Numbered from the stretch's first letter, positions 46,301-56,111 are shown. The stretch: 64,000 nucleotides of DNA from Leptasterias polaris (GCA_037783415.1 JAZGTN010000065.1:1-64000); one strand, 5' to 3'. Program-made: numbers and translations. The notes: generated from the sequence alone by a model not told the origin.

Positions 46301-49300
46301 AAAAGTTATAGTCCATGACATGAGCCAGCCCCACTTGCCGGTACCAACTCAAGGGACTAATTCTAATATCACTTTTCTTGTTGCAAATAATCCATAACTT
46401 ACCATAAACTATGATAGCCTTTCCCAAAAATTAGATTTCTACCAGTTTTCGAAAGATTTTCACCGTAAAATCTGAAACCTCTCAGCCTCTTCCGTTTTTG
46501 ATAAGTCAACGGCCGTTTAGATAGTAATTTTTTTTTAAGCCCATCTGTTTGCACGGAGAGGGAATATTTGGTTGTGCATACTCAAACAGCCGTTGTATTT
46601 GTCACATGGCAAGCATGCTGCATGTCACTGTTTCTCTTTGTCAATAATTGCCGATATGTACATTTCATCAACAGTCATCAAGAGGAATTAATTGGTTTTA
46701 GTGTCATTCTGTTGAAAAATGCCTTTGTTATACTTTATATAACATTGCCTTTTGATTATAAATGTTGTTTGTAAAGTTAAGAGAAGGTTGCGGTGCAGGT
46801 TTTATTCTATTACAATTAGTAGGTCATCACTTGAGTATGCAGCACCTGTGTCGTGCCGGTCTTATCCTACTGAATCAACAATACACTTTGGAGAGTGCTC
46901 AGATGCGTTCTCTGTTTTTTGTTATGTCTCCCTAGAAGTGCTTTAAATACTTCTGACAAAGAAAAGTGGATTAAGGGAGAACATTTTTCCACCAAATCTT
47001 TGCAGGCCTACTTGACCGTATCGGGGGTAAGGGTTGGGTGGGGATGACCATGACAGAGGGTGCCCCTTACTATTTTTTACTGCCCTTGGCATTTTAACGT
47101 TGTAATTCAACCTACATAGAAAAGAAAAGAATAACTATTGCTCTAGAACTTTTTTCTTTTACCACTAAAAAACAAAAGAAAAAAAGTAGAGTGGAAGAAG
47201 CCTAGTATTAAAAGAGAAAAAGAAAAGAAAAACAAATCAAGTCCCCCCGTGCAACCCCTCACTAATTTCTTGTCAGGGGAGCCACTGCCCGGCGCCGGTA
47301 GATGATTTCTAAATAATTTAGGAAAATAGTGAAGGCTGAAAACACCGATATATTTCAGGGAATCAAATCCTACAGCCTGGGAAATGGAAAAAGAAAGTGA
47401 CGAGCAGATAAGCAGGGCAGAAATCTTTGCTTGCCCTTTTAAAATTTCACTAGCAGTGCCAAGGGTTATGCAACAATTGAAAAAACAAACATGTTATACA
47501 GTTTTAAAAATAAAACAACTTCGTAAAATTAAAATCAAGAAATAGGCCCCCCGAAAATAGTAAAACAAAATAAAATAAATCAGGTCTAATGCGTTGCCCT
47601 CCATCAAAACTGCATGCGTTGACCGACCAAAACTGTATTCTAAACTCTTGGGTCGGCCTTTTTCTGCCATTCATAATTAATGAAATTTACAAATTGTCTG
47701 TGTATTACATATCTGAAATCCAGGTATTTTAGTACCACAATTATAAATGTGAACAGCAGTGATCTGGATCGTCACCGATTGTCCTCGGTCAGAATGGGCA
47801 GACGGCGGGGCATCACAATCACGGCGCGTTCTTACTGTGTATTTTTTTCACTCAATGTGCACTTTCCCCCCTCCTTTAAATCAACAGCCATATAAAAAAT
47901 AGCTTACCTCTATTCTTTATAAAAAACACACATTGATTGTTCTCTCATAAAGGTCTAAAATCAACTGTAAACTGTCGACTTTGTCGCCAAAGCGAAAACA
48001 AAATGGCTGACGGTCTGTGCTTATTGAGAGGCAGCAAAGTGAAAAAACAACGGCTGTTTGAGTATGCACATTAACATTATTCTCTCCCTATGCAAACACA
48101 TGTGCTTAATATGTTGTTAATATGTAAACGGCCGTTGACTTATCAACAACGGAAGAGGCTGAGAGGTTTCAGATTTTACGGTGGAAATCTTTCGAAAACT
48201 GGTAGAAACTGATAGTTTTTGGAAAGACTATCATAGTTTATGGTAAGTTATGGATTATTTGCAACAAGAAAAGTGATATTAGAATTAGTCCCTCGAGGTG
48301 GTACCAATATGTGAAATTTCGGCACCTGGCTCATGGACTATTATTAGTGTAAACCCATTACTCAGTTAACACTAGGAGATATAAAAACAAAAAAAGAAAA
48401 AAAACAAAAAAAACAAAAAAGATTAAGACAGTGTTAAATGATTAAATTAATTATGAGCTTTGCGTTCGATTAGCTTCCCCGGTCGACCCTGGTGTGCTCA
48501 TCCGGGTGGGCCCATGACATGAGCTAATCGAACGCCAGCATTCACACCGATGCATCATGGGACAGCTGACCGGAACTAGTTTCTTTGTGTGTATTACGTC
48601 CGAAACTTTTCGTGCTGGGATTCACAAAAAGATCGTAAAATAATTATTCTGAAGGTACAACTGCAACGTTAAATAATTGTACAAGCCCACAGTTGTACAA
48701 AAGTACCCGGCTTCAAATTAAAAAATACTTATTACTCAGAAAACGCTGCTTTAATGGTGAAAATGTGTGTCAAACTTCCTGAAAATGTCCAGCTGATTTA
48801 CAAACAAAATGGTGGCCATTGAGAAAGTTTTTCGTCGTGACGTCATGAACCAGGGTCAGTCCCGTTAAGTAACCCGCTCCACAAGCAGGGCACTTGGGTC
48901 TCACCCGGGTGAGCCACAACAATGACGTCAAAGCTAATCGAACACACCGGGGTCAGACCTGGGTCTACCCGGGGAAGCTAATAGAACGCACCCTTTATGT
49001 CTTTCACACAGGGGTAAAATGGGTACCTGAGGGCAGAGATAGTTCTTGTGAATGATTTAGCTTAGTGCGCTTTGGCAGCACTGGCTGTATACCCCCCCCC
49101 CCCCCCCCCCAGGGAGCTGAGATGGTTTCAGAAACAAACTAAATGGCCCTTTGGCAGGGGTAATAATGTGTGAAGTGCAATGATCATTCTTTGGAAATGC
49201 GCTACATAAGAGCCGACATTATTATTATTTAACTGTAAATTTGTTTGATTCTGAATTTTTGAAAGATGGAAGAACGATCATTTTCATCGGGGAAGTTTTG

Positions 49301-52300
49301 GCGGTCTTCGGGAGACGAGGGAAGCCAACGAGCAGTTTGCGGCTGCGCAGAAGGAGTACGCCAAGCTTCTGATGAAAGTGCAGAGAGCCAAACAGGTAAG
49401 TTCATTCTCTAAAAGTTGTTTTTCTAAATCATATTATTTTTCTTTTGTATTTTTAAGAATACACATCATTTATTTCATACTTTTCTTTTTCATAGTGTGA
49501 AAATACACTGGCTGTTAAAATGTTTGACAAAAATATATGTTAATAATTATATGAAAAAGGAAAATATATTGCATCGGCCTGGAATTGAACCCGGGTCTCT
49601 CGCGTGGCAGGCGAGAATTCTACCACTGAACCACCGATGCTTTCTTATTTAGAGTTGAACACTTTGTTCAAAATATGTTATAGTTGATACCTTTCACAAA
49701 CGAAAGATTACATCTGTATGTTATATTACTGCCACTATTATCTTATAAGTAAGCTTGTAAAGTTATTTATCTGTTTTCCTTCATTTGGCTTAACTTAAAA
49801 TACTTCAGCACCTTGTAAACCATTACATGGTGCTATATGTAAAAGGAATAGGTCTCAAACTTCAAAACATAGGTCCACATTATATATACCTTGCAGGAAA
49901 AATACTGACTGTTGAAGCGCCTTGAGCGTCACTGAGTGACGGATATGAGCGCTATATAAGAAGCCACTATTATTATTTATTATTATTCATTTCATTAGTT
50001 GTCTTTATATAGGCTTTTTCTTATTTCTCGAAAAGGAAATTATGTGATAATCGTTGGTTTGAAATGATGGGAAGTGAAATTGTCACGTCTTGCTGGCTGT
50101 TTGGCAATTATGGGTTTACTAATTAGCTAGAATGTTTAAATATTTTTAGGTTTAACAGTTCATCCATTGACCCTTTTCAGTGAAGTTGAAATCTAAACAT
50201 TTATTTCCTAAACTTGTTGGCGTTTGGGAACTGACTCAACAAAGATGATGGATAACTATTGAAAATCAAACATCTTGTTCTCAGCTGTAACTTACAAATT
50301 TTGTGTTTAAACTTTATGATTTGTATTCCAAAATAGGGTGTGAAGTTTTAGCAATCAATAATAGCTTTCTAATAGTTGCTTAACTTATAATGAACTATAG
50401 CAAGTCGCAGCTGCTTATTCCCATGGTATTTGTTTTAATCTATAGATTCAACATTGGTCCTATACAGCAATCCTTCACCGATCTTGAACTCTTGGTGGCA
50501 GCAGATACCGCCATTATTGTGGTGGTACCTGGGTGGTACTGCGCTGCCTAGCGACGGGTTTAAGCGATTTGCAAAGTGAAAGTCCAATAACCCGCGACTG
50601 ATCAAATGATCGCCGTGTAGCCCAAACCTTATACCAGTCGCTAGGCAGCGCAGTACCACCCAGGTACACCACAGTAATGGAGGCATATCTGCTGCCACCA
50701 AGAGTTCATGATCGGTGAAGGATTGCTGTATAAGAAAACATTTACATACCAATTGTGTCAATGTTTTACATCTACACTTTTATATATTTAATTATAAGAA
50801 AGAACATTCACAGGATTGTTACGATTATCCAATGGTTTGAATATCCAAGAAGGAAATGACTAATAACCTTTTGTTTTTGCCTTCTCCTTTTCCCACACAG
50901 TTATCCACTTTATTAGTCTGCCCTTCATTGTATTAACTAATTATTTACCTCACTTCTAACCTTCCATTTTGTCCTTTGTGTTCCCTCAGACGGAAAAATG
51001 CATCCTTGTGGAGCACTCTTTTGTTCTTTCCTTTGTCCCTGCACTTAACTTTTTCCCATAGACTTTGTACACAAATTTCCTTGTGGAGCACCCCGGTCTT
51101 TAGAAATTCCATGTGGAGTCCTTTTGTTTTCCCTTTTTTGTTTTGTCCTTGGTCTCCAGAAGGTACCGAAAGTGAGAGCCCAACTTCTTGTGGTCAAGCT
51201 ATCCCCTTCCCTTCATAACCCCCCCCCCCCTTTGTCTTCATAATCCCTGCTTACCCCCTGCCTTCTCTGAATGCTTTCTGCTTTTCTCCCTCCACTCTCT
51301 CTATTCATGTATTTCCACTTGACTACTCTTGCAACTCTTGTCTGCTTGTATGTGTGTTGTGTGTTGTGTGTTGTGTGTTGTCATTTAGCCTTCGAGAAAG
51401 ACTCTGCTAGGGTCGAAACGTCAGGCCACTAACTTATTTTTTGCGATTATCCAATGTCATTAAGGTTTGTTGTTAATTAACAAAACGTTTCTAGTTAAAC
51501 ATCGAAGTAAAAAAACAAAAAACTTGCAACGGCCGGTAATTGAACCCGGGTCTTCCGCGTGGCACGCGAGAATTCTACCACTGAACCACCGATGCTTTCT
51601 TAATAACTTATTTTCAGAAAATTCTAAAATTAATACGATCCACAACTAGAAGTTGACATCTGTAGTTATATTACTGTCACTATTATCTTACTGGTTATTT
51701 ATCTGTTTTCCTTCATTTAGCATACTTTAATTAATTATTTTCATTTGTCTTTTTGTAAGTTTTGTTCTTCTTTCTCGAAAAGGACAGTATGAGATAAGTG
51801 TTGGTTTGAATAGATTTGAATTGAAATTGTTCACTTCTTGCGGGCTTTTTGGCATTTATGGATATACTAATTAGCTAGAATGTTTGAATTTATTCAGTTT
51901 ACCAAAATAAATAACCCTTTTCAGTGAAGGTGAGTTTTAATTATTTATTTATTTATCTGGTTGACGTTTGAATATTGACATCTAAGGTGACTCCAAAACA
52001 GTGTTGTAATCGAGTCACCTGTGTCGAGTCCGAGTCCGAGTCTCAAGTCACTTGGGTCGAGTCCGAGTCCGAGTCCCGAGTCACTTGGTCCGAGTCCGAG
52101 TCCGAGTCACGAGTCACTTGGTCCGAGTCCGAGTCCGAGTCACGAGTCACTTGTTTAAATATTGATTGCAAACCAAATGTAGTAAAATAAGAAGGACAAA
52201 ATAAAACACATTTATTTTAAACAAAGTTCTGTTAAAGTTTTTGTTAAAGTTGGTATAACCAAAATAAAACAATACGGGGAGGAACGGCAGATGTCATGAT

Positions 52301-55300
52301 TAAACAAATGTTTTTCTACTTTTTACTAGTGACGTGACCAAACTTGACGTCGTGTTTGTGTGTCGACCATGTGTAGAAACTGGTGCAAACAACACACAGC
52401 CATCACAGTGCAATATGCAGGCTGTGTTTTACAGGTACCAGACATGCCATTTCCCTGGCATCAAGCACAAGCAGTGGCTATACCAGCATAATACTGCTGG
52501 TGTCGTGCATCCCAGTGTTAATATGCGTACTGAACATACGAATCGAACATACACGCGCTGTACTTAGATGGCCATCTACACAATAATCACGATATGACAT
52601 GTTAACTCTATGACATGTGCACTCCGGGAATGACGATCGGATCGTCGGAATTGTTTTTAATATTTAAAAAAGGTATTGTTTGTGAAAATACGTGACTCGA
52701 GTCACGAGTCCTCGGGGACAAGTCCGAGTCATGATAGTCGAGTCCGAGTCCGAGTCCGAGTCTTTTGCAGACGTGACTCGAGTCAAGTCCGAGTCATGAT
52801 AGTCGAGTCCGAGTCCGAGTCCGAGTCTTTTGCAGACGTGACTCGAGTCAAGTCCGAGTCATGATAGTCGAGTCCGAGTCCGAGTCCGAGTCTTTTGCAG
52901 ACGTGACTCGAGTCAAGTCCGAGTCACCGAAATTGTGACTCGAGACGGACTCGAGTCCGAGTCCTGGACTCGAGTCCGAGTCCTGGACTCGAGTCATACA
53001 ACACTGCTCCAAAATGTCAAAGAAAAAATATGTTGAATAACTATTGAAAATCAAACCTCTTGAACTCAACTATAGTTCATAAACTTATTTTTGTTAAACT
53101 TTATGATTTATATTCCAAAATAAAGTGTGAAGTTATAGCATTATATAATAGCCTTCTAATAGTTGCTTTATCTTATAATGAACTATGCAAGTCGCAGCTG
53201 TTCGTTCTCAGGGATTTTGTTTTAATCGATAAAGATTCAACATTGGTCTGATAAGAGAACATTTATACCGATTTCTACACTTTTATATATTTAAATATAA
53301 ATAAGAACATTTACATGCTAATGTTACGCTTACACAACTTCATTAAGGTTTGTCGTAAATTAAAAAAAAAAAAAATTTTGTTTACCAAAAAATATACAAA
53401 AAAAACCTTGCATCGGCCGGGAATTGAACCCGGGTCTCCCGCGTGGCAGGCGAGAATTCTACCACTGAACCACCGATGCTTCCTTGAAAAATGATGACTA
53501 CAACAGCATTTTTTTCATACGGTCAACCTATAACAGGTGACAGCGCAGCGCGGTGCAAAATTGCTGACCGGGCATTTTGGTGTCATGTTATATCTCTATA
53601 CTATTGTATAATTCCACACCGTTTAACTCAGTTTCATGGTATACACACATGAAAGCCCCAATTTCATAGAGCTGCTTAAAGGGAACGTTGCCTTGGATCG
53701 GGCGAGTTGGTCTAATAAAAAGCGTTTGTAACCGTTTGTTATAAAATTCATATGGTTAGAACGATATTTTAAAAGTAGAATACAATGATCCAAACAAATA
53801 TGCACTTGAAGGTTATAAACACAGTGGCATTTTTTACCTTGGAGTTAGAGACTGGTAAAAATACATACACACATTCATAAGGACTCTATGTATTGAAAAA
53901 ATAAGGCATCACACAACTTAGTTTGACCTCAGAGCCACTCTTTAAGATAACCTACAGTAAGTTTGTACATTCTTTCCTCTACCCAGGCGTACTACACAGC
54001 GAGCGTGGCGGCCTGCAGGTCCCGGCGCTTTGCCGATGACGAAGCCTCGAATGAAGCGGTCAGTCCCGAGGCACGATGGAGGCTCAGAGAGCGCGCAGAC
54101 GGGCTGGTTTTTGAGCGGGAAAGGCTAAAGCAGGTTTATTTACGAAGAGTCTTGCTGTGCAACGCTGCAGCAAAGGAGAGATACGTCGAGGTATGAATAA
54201 TTGGTAGATCACCAACAGAGCCTTGTTTTCACCCTTAATAAAGACCTATAGGCCTACTTGAACGAAAACGGCAACCAGTGATCTTTTGCTGAAGTTCATT
54301 GGAAATGTTTTCAATCAATAAGGAAATTGAGTACACATGAAATTGAACATATTTTAATTGTGTAAAAAACAATATTTTGAAATACCCTTCTCGGGCGTTT
54401 TCAGAAAGAATCGCGAAAAGCTCTGATACGTCGTTTTGGCAGTGTTGGATTAACTTTGCAAGGTGGAGCGTGCTCCCCTCCCACAGCAAGTCAGCAACAT
54501 CTTTATAACTTTTGCGTATTAATATTAGCAATGTTTGTGTCCTCCTTTCTATTTTTAGAACATGACGTCAGCCTTTGGGAGGTGGCAGGGGTTTGAGCGG
54601 TCACGTGTGGAACACCTCAAGTCTCAGCTCTTGCTGTTCGTCCGTAATATCAACACCCACTCGACCTCTGGGTAAACACTTCAGTTTTATAACATAATTG
54701 CGTATAAATAATTATTAGCTATGTCAATGATGCACATAATAATTAAATGTATCATATACAGGATTAGTAGAGCTGACAAAATAGTCCCAGACAGTATTCA
54801 TATAATTATACCATATCAGCAGTTTGTTATTATAATGCTTCACTGATTTTTGGAATGCAATAGTTCGATATGGTGAAATCGATTGCCAACGCCCTACACA
54901 CGTGACACGTGTATGAACAAGTGGCAGTCGGATACGGAAATTTTACCTTGCAAGACCCCACAATCTGGTTCTTTCACTCTAACAAAACTACAATTTATGG
55001 CCTGAATCTTTTGTTTACAGACTGAGCGCGGTGTACCAGCACATCGCGGACCAGGTACGGCGTGCGGAGCCGGTGAATGATGTGGAGGAATGGGGACGGA
55101 AACACGGCACGGGATGCCAAGCAAACTGGCCCAAGTACGAGGTACGGTTTCTTCTAAAGGATGTTGATGCCGGGGTTATGAGGTTTTAGACCTATAACAA
55201 TAATAATATGCCCTTTTCTTCTCATAGCTTTCAAGTCTCGCGAGTACTGCAAGTCTCGCGCGTATCGACGTTTGGCCCTCGTGAGTTGCTTTAAAAAAAA

Positions 55301-55986
55301 ATTCCTCCGGGGAAGCGCGTGGACTGTTGCTTTATCAGCAAAAACCACCAATTAGTGCAAAAAATGCTCATAGATAAATTATTTACCCGATTGTCCCATT
55401 CCAATGCATATGATATAAGTTCAAAGGTCAAATTTAGAAAATAATACTCCCAACAATGTTTAGTCAACATTACTATACATAGTTTTTCATGTAGTCTTTT
55501 GAAATAGGCCTAGTATAAGAGGGGGGGGGGGGGCACCGAACCACATATCAAGCACTAAATTGGAACATTCAATTGGTATGTGTTTGTTGTTAATTTTTTA
55601 TTTATTTTTTTCTATGCAAAACTCCTCAACTTTTGTAATAAACTTGCATTAGTATAGGTTAAACTGTGCATAAAATAATATATTTTTAGGTTATACTTTT
55701 TAAAAAAATTACCAGGTAAAATTTCCGTATCCGACTGCCACTTTTTCATACATTATAAAATGTTGCTTTTAGTAACAATGAGTGAAAAGGTGGCAGTCGG
55801 ATACGGACATTTAAAAAATTCCAATTCAAAGACCTTTCAGACTTGGGACTGACAAGCTTTGTATATCCTTCATCCCAGGAAATCGACCCCCGGATGTACC
55901 AGGAAACGGTAGAGGAGTATCCCCATCACCAACACCGGGGGATGGTACAACCCGGTCACACTACGGACGAGTTGACAGACGAGTAA
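43238..55986 (+). CDS. PACSIN: PACSIN/syndapin-like F-BAR protein, 8 exons, C-terminus uncertain
   Basis: Eight exons (43238-43320, 45264-45373, 45949-46078, 49266-49395, 53987-54190, 54559-54671, 55021-55141, 55879-55986) join in frame across GT-AG introns to give 332 residues. PACSINs bind and curve the plasma membrane through a crescent F-BAR dimer and recruit dynamin and N-WASP through a C-terminal SH3. Seen here, in family order: SFWDIG near residue 9; CEDLMSMIQERADVEFRYAK (30-49); QWAQKW; DYGSVLTVW; WKNDHFHR; GGLRETREANEQF; a long Arg/Glu-rich helix; and the domain-closing QANWPKYE near 293. The F-BAR therefore looks complete, but no NPF motifs or SH3 exon are visible to the right edge. 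The TAA after ...LTDE overlaps a strong donor (GAGTAAGA), so the protein either ends as an SH3-less form or continues beyond the window. Introns are packed with transposons and three antisense tRNA-Gly copies. Family assignment is firm; paralogue and C-terminus are not. Confidence 0.93.
44436..45049. mobile_element. TIR element in PACSIN intron 1
   Basis: ATAGGCCTTTTCACACGATC and the inverse GTGTGAAAAGGCCTAT bound 614 bp rich in CGACACGGATCGA-type subterminal repeats. It is inserted next to a tRNA-SINE B box (GGTTCGAATCCCGGT at 44411). Confidence 0.75.
45264..45373 (+). CDS. PACSIN: PACSIN-like exon 2 (F-BAR helix 1)
   Basis: Acceptor TTCTGGTTCAG and donor GTAATG. It completes the Arg codon split by intron 1 and encodes the first F-BAR helix with the family signature QERADVEFRYAKSLRQWAQKW. 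It ends one base into a Gly codon. Confidence 0.92.
45840..45948 (+). repeat. tandem copy of exon 3 acceptor and exon start (decoy splice site)
   Basis: About 65 bases beginning CCCAGTTGACTAT and running through the splice acceptor into the first 32 bases of PACSIN exon 3 occur twice, at 45840-45905 and from 45911. The upstream copy keeps an AG acceptor (CTGACTGCAG at 45873) but has no donor after the exon fragment. Confidence 0.85.
45949..46078 (+). CDS. PACSIN: PACSIN-like exon 3 (F-BAR helix 2, first part)
   Basis: Acceptor CTGCTTTTAG and strong donor GTAAGTT. It encodes DYGSVLTVWRAVLHEASAVA and onward to NMYK, the start of the second F-BAR helix. The first 32 bases of the exon and its acceptor are also present as a tandem copy 71-75 bp upstream (45840-45905). 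Confidence 0.92.
46309..48340. mobile_element. 2.0 kb element with ~300 bp TIRs in PACSIN intron 3
   Basis: TAGTCCATGACATGAGCCAG at the left and CTGGCTCATGGACTA at the right open inverted arms that match for about 300 bp (46309-46610 and 48030-48340). TTA is at 46306-46308 and 48341-48343. The centre has no recognisable transposase. Confidence 0.8.
48464..48990. mobile_element. TIR element (GCGTTCGATTAGCTTCCCCG)
   Basis: GCGTTCGATTAGCTTCCCCG faces CGGGGAAGCTAATAGAACGC. Inner inverted copies of AGCTAATCGAAC lie at about 48521 and 48940. It contains CACCCGGGTGAG-type palindromes and no ORF. Confidence 0.75.
49005..49228 (+). mobile_element. SINE 3' part
   Basis: GGGTAAAATGGGTACCTGAG, AGGGAGCTGAGATGGTTTCA and a TTATTATTATT tail match the 17729 SINE; the tRNA head is missing. 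A poly-C run is at 49094-49110. Confidence 0.8.
49266..49395 (+). CDS. PACSIN: PACSIN-like exon 4 (helix 2, wedge loop, helix 3)
   Basis: Acceptor TTTTTGAAAG and donor GTAAGT. It encodes WKNDHFHRGSFGGLRETREA through QRAKQ. The family wedge loop, which inserts hydrophobic residues into the membrane, lies just before GGLRETREA. Vertebrate PACSINs have an Ile-Met pair here; this protein reads Gly-Ser-Phe. Confidence 0.92.
49570..49640 (-). tRNA. tRNA-Gly (anticodon GCC)
   Basis: The minus strand folds as a 71-nt tRNA. The acceptor GCATCGG pairs with CCGATGC, followed by discriminator A. The A box reads TGGTTCAGTGG, the anticodon stem CTCGC/GCGAG has loop CTGCCAC, and the B box reads GGTTCAATTCC. 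The T stem has one A-C mismatch, so function is slightly less certain than for the copy at 53409. It lies antisense in PACSIN intron 4. Confidence 0.85.
49795..49990 (+). mobile_element. SINE 3' part (28680 family)
   Basis: CAGCACCTTGTAAACCATTA through AGCGCTATATAAGAAGCC and a TTATTATTT tail match the reverse complement of 28680-28840. It is absent from the second duplication unit, so it inserted after duplication. Confidence 0.75.
50463..50730. mobile_element. MITE with ~95 bp TIRs, TA target
   Basis: TACAGCAATCCTTCACCGAT and its inverse bound 268 bp, flanked by TA. The second duplication unit has the corresponding uninterrupted site at 53226-53260 (ATTCAACATTGGTCTGATAA). Confidence 0.85.
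50835..51442 (+). mobile_element. Penelope-like or non-LTR retroelement insertion, 13-bp target duplication
   Basis: CGATTATCCAATG flanks both sides (50822-50834, 51443-51455). The 608 bp insert is pyrimidine-rich and ends with GAGAAAGACTCTGCTAGGGT, CGAAACGTCAGGCC and ACTTATTTTTTG, a tail also found at 5695, 27778, 58985 and 59345. No RT frame remains in this copy. Confidence 0.8.
51525..51595 (-). pseudogene. tRNA-Gly (GCC) pseudogene
   Basis: Same tRNA family as at 49570 and 53409, with anticodon GCC still in its loop. It carries an acceptor-stem T-T mismatch, a changed loop base 32 (G), a broken anticodon stem and an altered T arm. It sits at the matching place in the second unit of the tandem duplication. 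Confidence 0.75.
51999..53006. mobile_element. hAT-type transposon with GAGTCC-repeat arms
   Basis: CAGTGTTGTAATCGAGTC and TACAACACTG termini are inverted and flanked by the exact 8-bp duplication CTCCAAAA (51991-51998, 53007-53014). Both arms are arrays of GAGTCC/GACTCGAGTC; the right arm has three roughly 60 bp repeats with AGTCTTTTGCAGACGTGACT. The centre (52150-52680) has no transposase domain. Confidence 0.9.
53409..53479 (-). tRNA. tRNA-Gly (anticodon GCC), intact
   Basis: A fully paired tRNA-Gly on the minus strand: acceptor GCATCGG/CCGATGC with discriminator A, D arm with TTCAGTGGTAGAA, loop CTGCCAC and T stem CCCGG/CCGGG. No mismatch is seen in the stems. A run of T lies on the coding-strand 3' side (the A-rich plus strand just left of 53409), suitable for RNA polymerase III termination. 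Confidence 0.93.
53480..53986. other. end of PACSIN intron 4: MITE fragments
   Basis: CCCCAATTTCATAGAGCTGC (53657) is one foldback end. It is followed by AAAGGGAACGTTGCCTTGGA, the start of another MITE that is 3'-truncated before exon 5. Confidence 0.5.
53987..54190 (+). CDS. PACSIN: PACSIN-like exon 5 (F-BAR helix 3)
   Basis: Acceptor TTTCCTCTACCCAG and donor GTATGA. It encodes 68 residues in phase 0: AYYTASVAACRSRRFADDEA, then SPEARWRLRERAD, matching the SPE/TPE turn and charged helix of PACSINs. It is separated from exon 4 by a 4.6 kb intron. Confidence 0.92.
54559..54671 (+). CDS. PACSIN: PACSIN-like exon 6 (end of helix 3, helix 4)
   Basis: Acceptor TATTTTTAG and donor GTAAAC. It encodes NMTSAFGRWQGFERSRVEHL and onward to NINTHSTS, corresponding to the family's YMENMEQVFEQCQQFE region. 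Confidence 0.9.
55021..55141 (+). CDS. PACSIN: PACSIN-like exon 7 (F-BAR C-terminal helix)
   Basis: Acceptor CTTTTGTTTACAG and donor GTACGG. It encodes LSAVYQHIADQVRRAEPVND, then EEWGRKHGTGCQANWPKYE. The closing NWP plus aromatic is the conserved end of the PACSIN F-BAR domain. Confidence 0.92.
55228..55270. repeat. family C end fragments
   Basis: TCAAGTCTCGCG and GCAAGTCTCGCGCGTATCG are two adjacent remnants of the family C terminus in PACSIN intron 7. Confidence 0.5.
55720..55815. mobile_element. ~90 bp hairpin MITE just before PACSIN exon 8
   Basis: TTTCCGTATCCGACTGCCAC and its inverse surround about 45 bases, ending about 65 bp before the exon 8 acceptor. One end copy also lies in intron 6 (54921-54942). 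Confidence 0.75.
55879..55986 (+). CDS. PACSIN: PACSIN-like exon 8 (linker; stop or further splicing)
   Basis: Acceptor CCTTCATCCCAG. It encodes EIDPRMYQETVEEYPHHQHR and 15 more linker residues ending LTDE, followed by TAA at 55984-55986. The stop overlaps a consensus donor (GTAAGA from 55983). If that is spliced, the exon ends at 55982 in phase 2 and the reading frame continues beyond. Confidence 0.8.
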   Translation, partial: EIDPRMYQETVEEYPHHQHRGMVQPGHTTDELTDE

Positions 55987-56111
55987 GATGACATTAATGT
56001 TTCCTCCCTTTCTTTACTGTACCTGATATGTTGCAAAGGGCGCCCCCCCCCCCACCCAAAGTGACACACACACAGTCACTGTGTGGACTTTCCTTTGTTC
56101 TATACACTTAA

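Larger units (their letters stand above)
49570..53479 (-). repeat. tandem segmental duplication carrying tRNA-Gly
   Basis: Two units of about 1 kb share order and sequence: tRNA-Gly, ATTATCTTA, CTGTTTTCCTTCATTT, TTTCTCGAAAAGGA, ACTAATTAGCTAGAATG, ATAACTATTGAAAATCAAAC, ATTCAACATTGGTC. A third tRNA copy closes the array. Unit 1 was enlarged by a SINE end, a MITE and a retroelement, unit 2 by a hAT element. Confidence 0.85.

Noticed and set aside
50976..51218. 80-codon ORF in the retroelement insertion
   Set aside because: A pyrimidine-rich low-complexity frame inside an element with no RT or endonuclease motifs.
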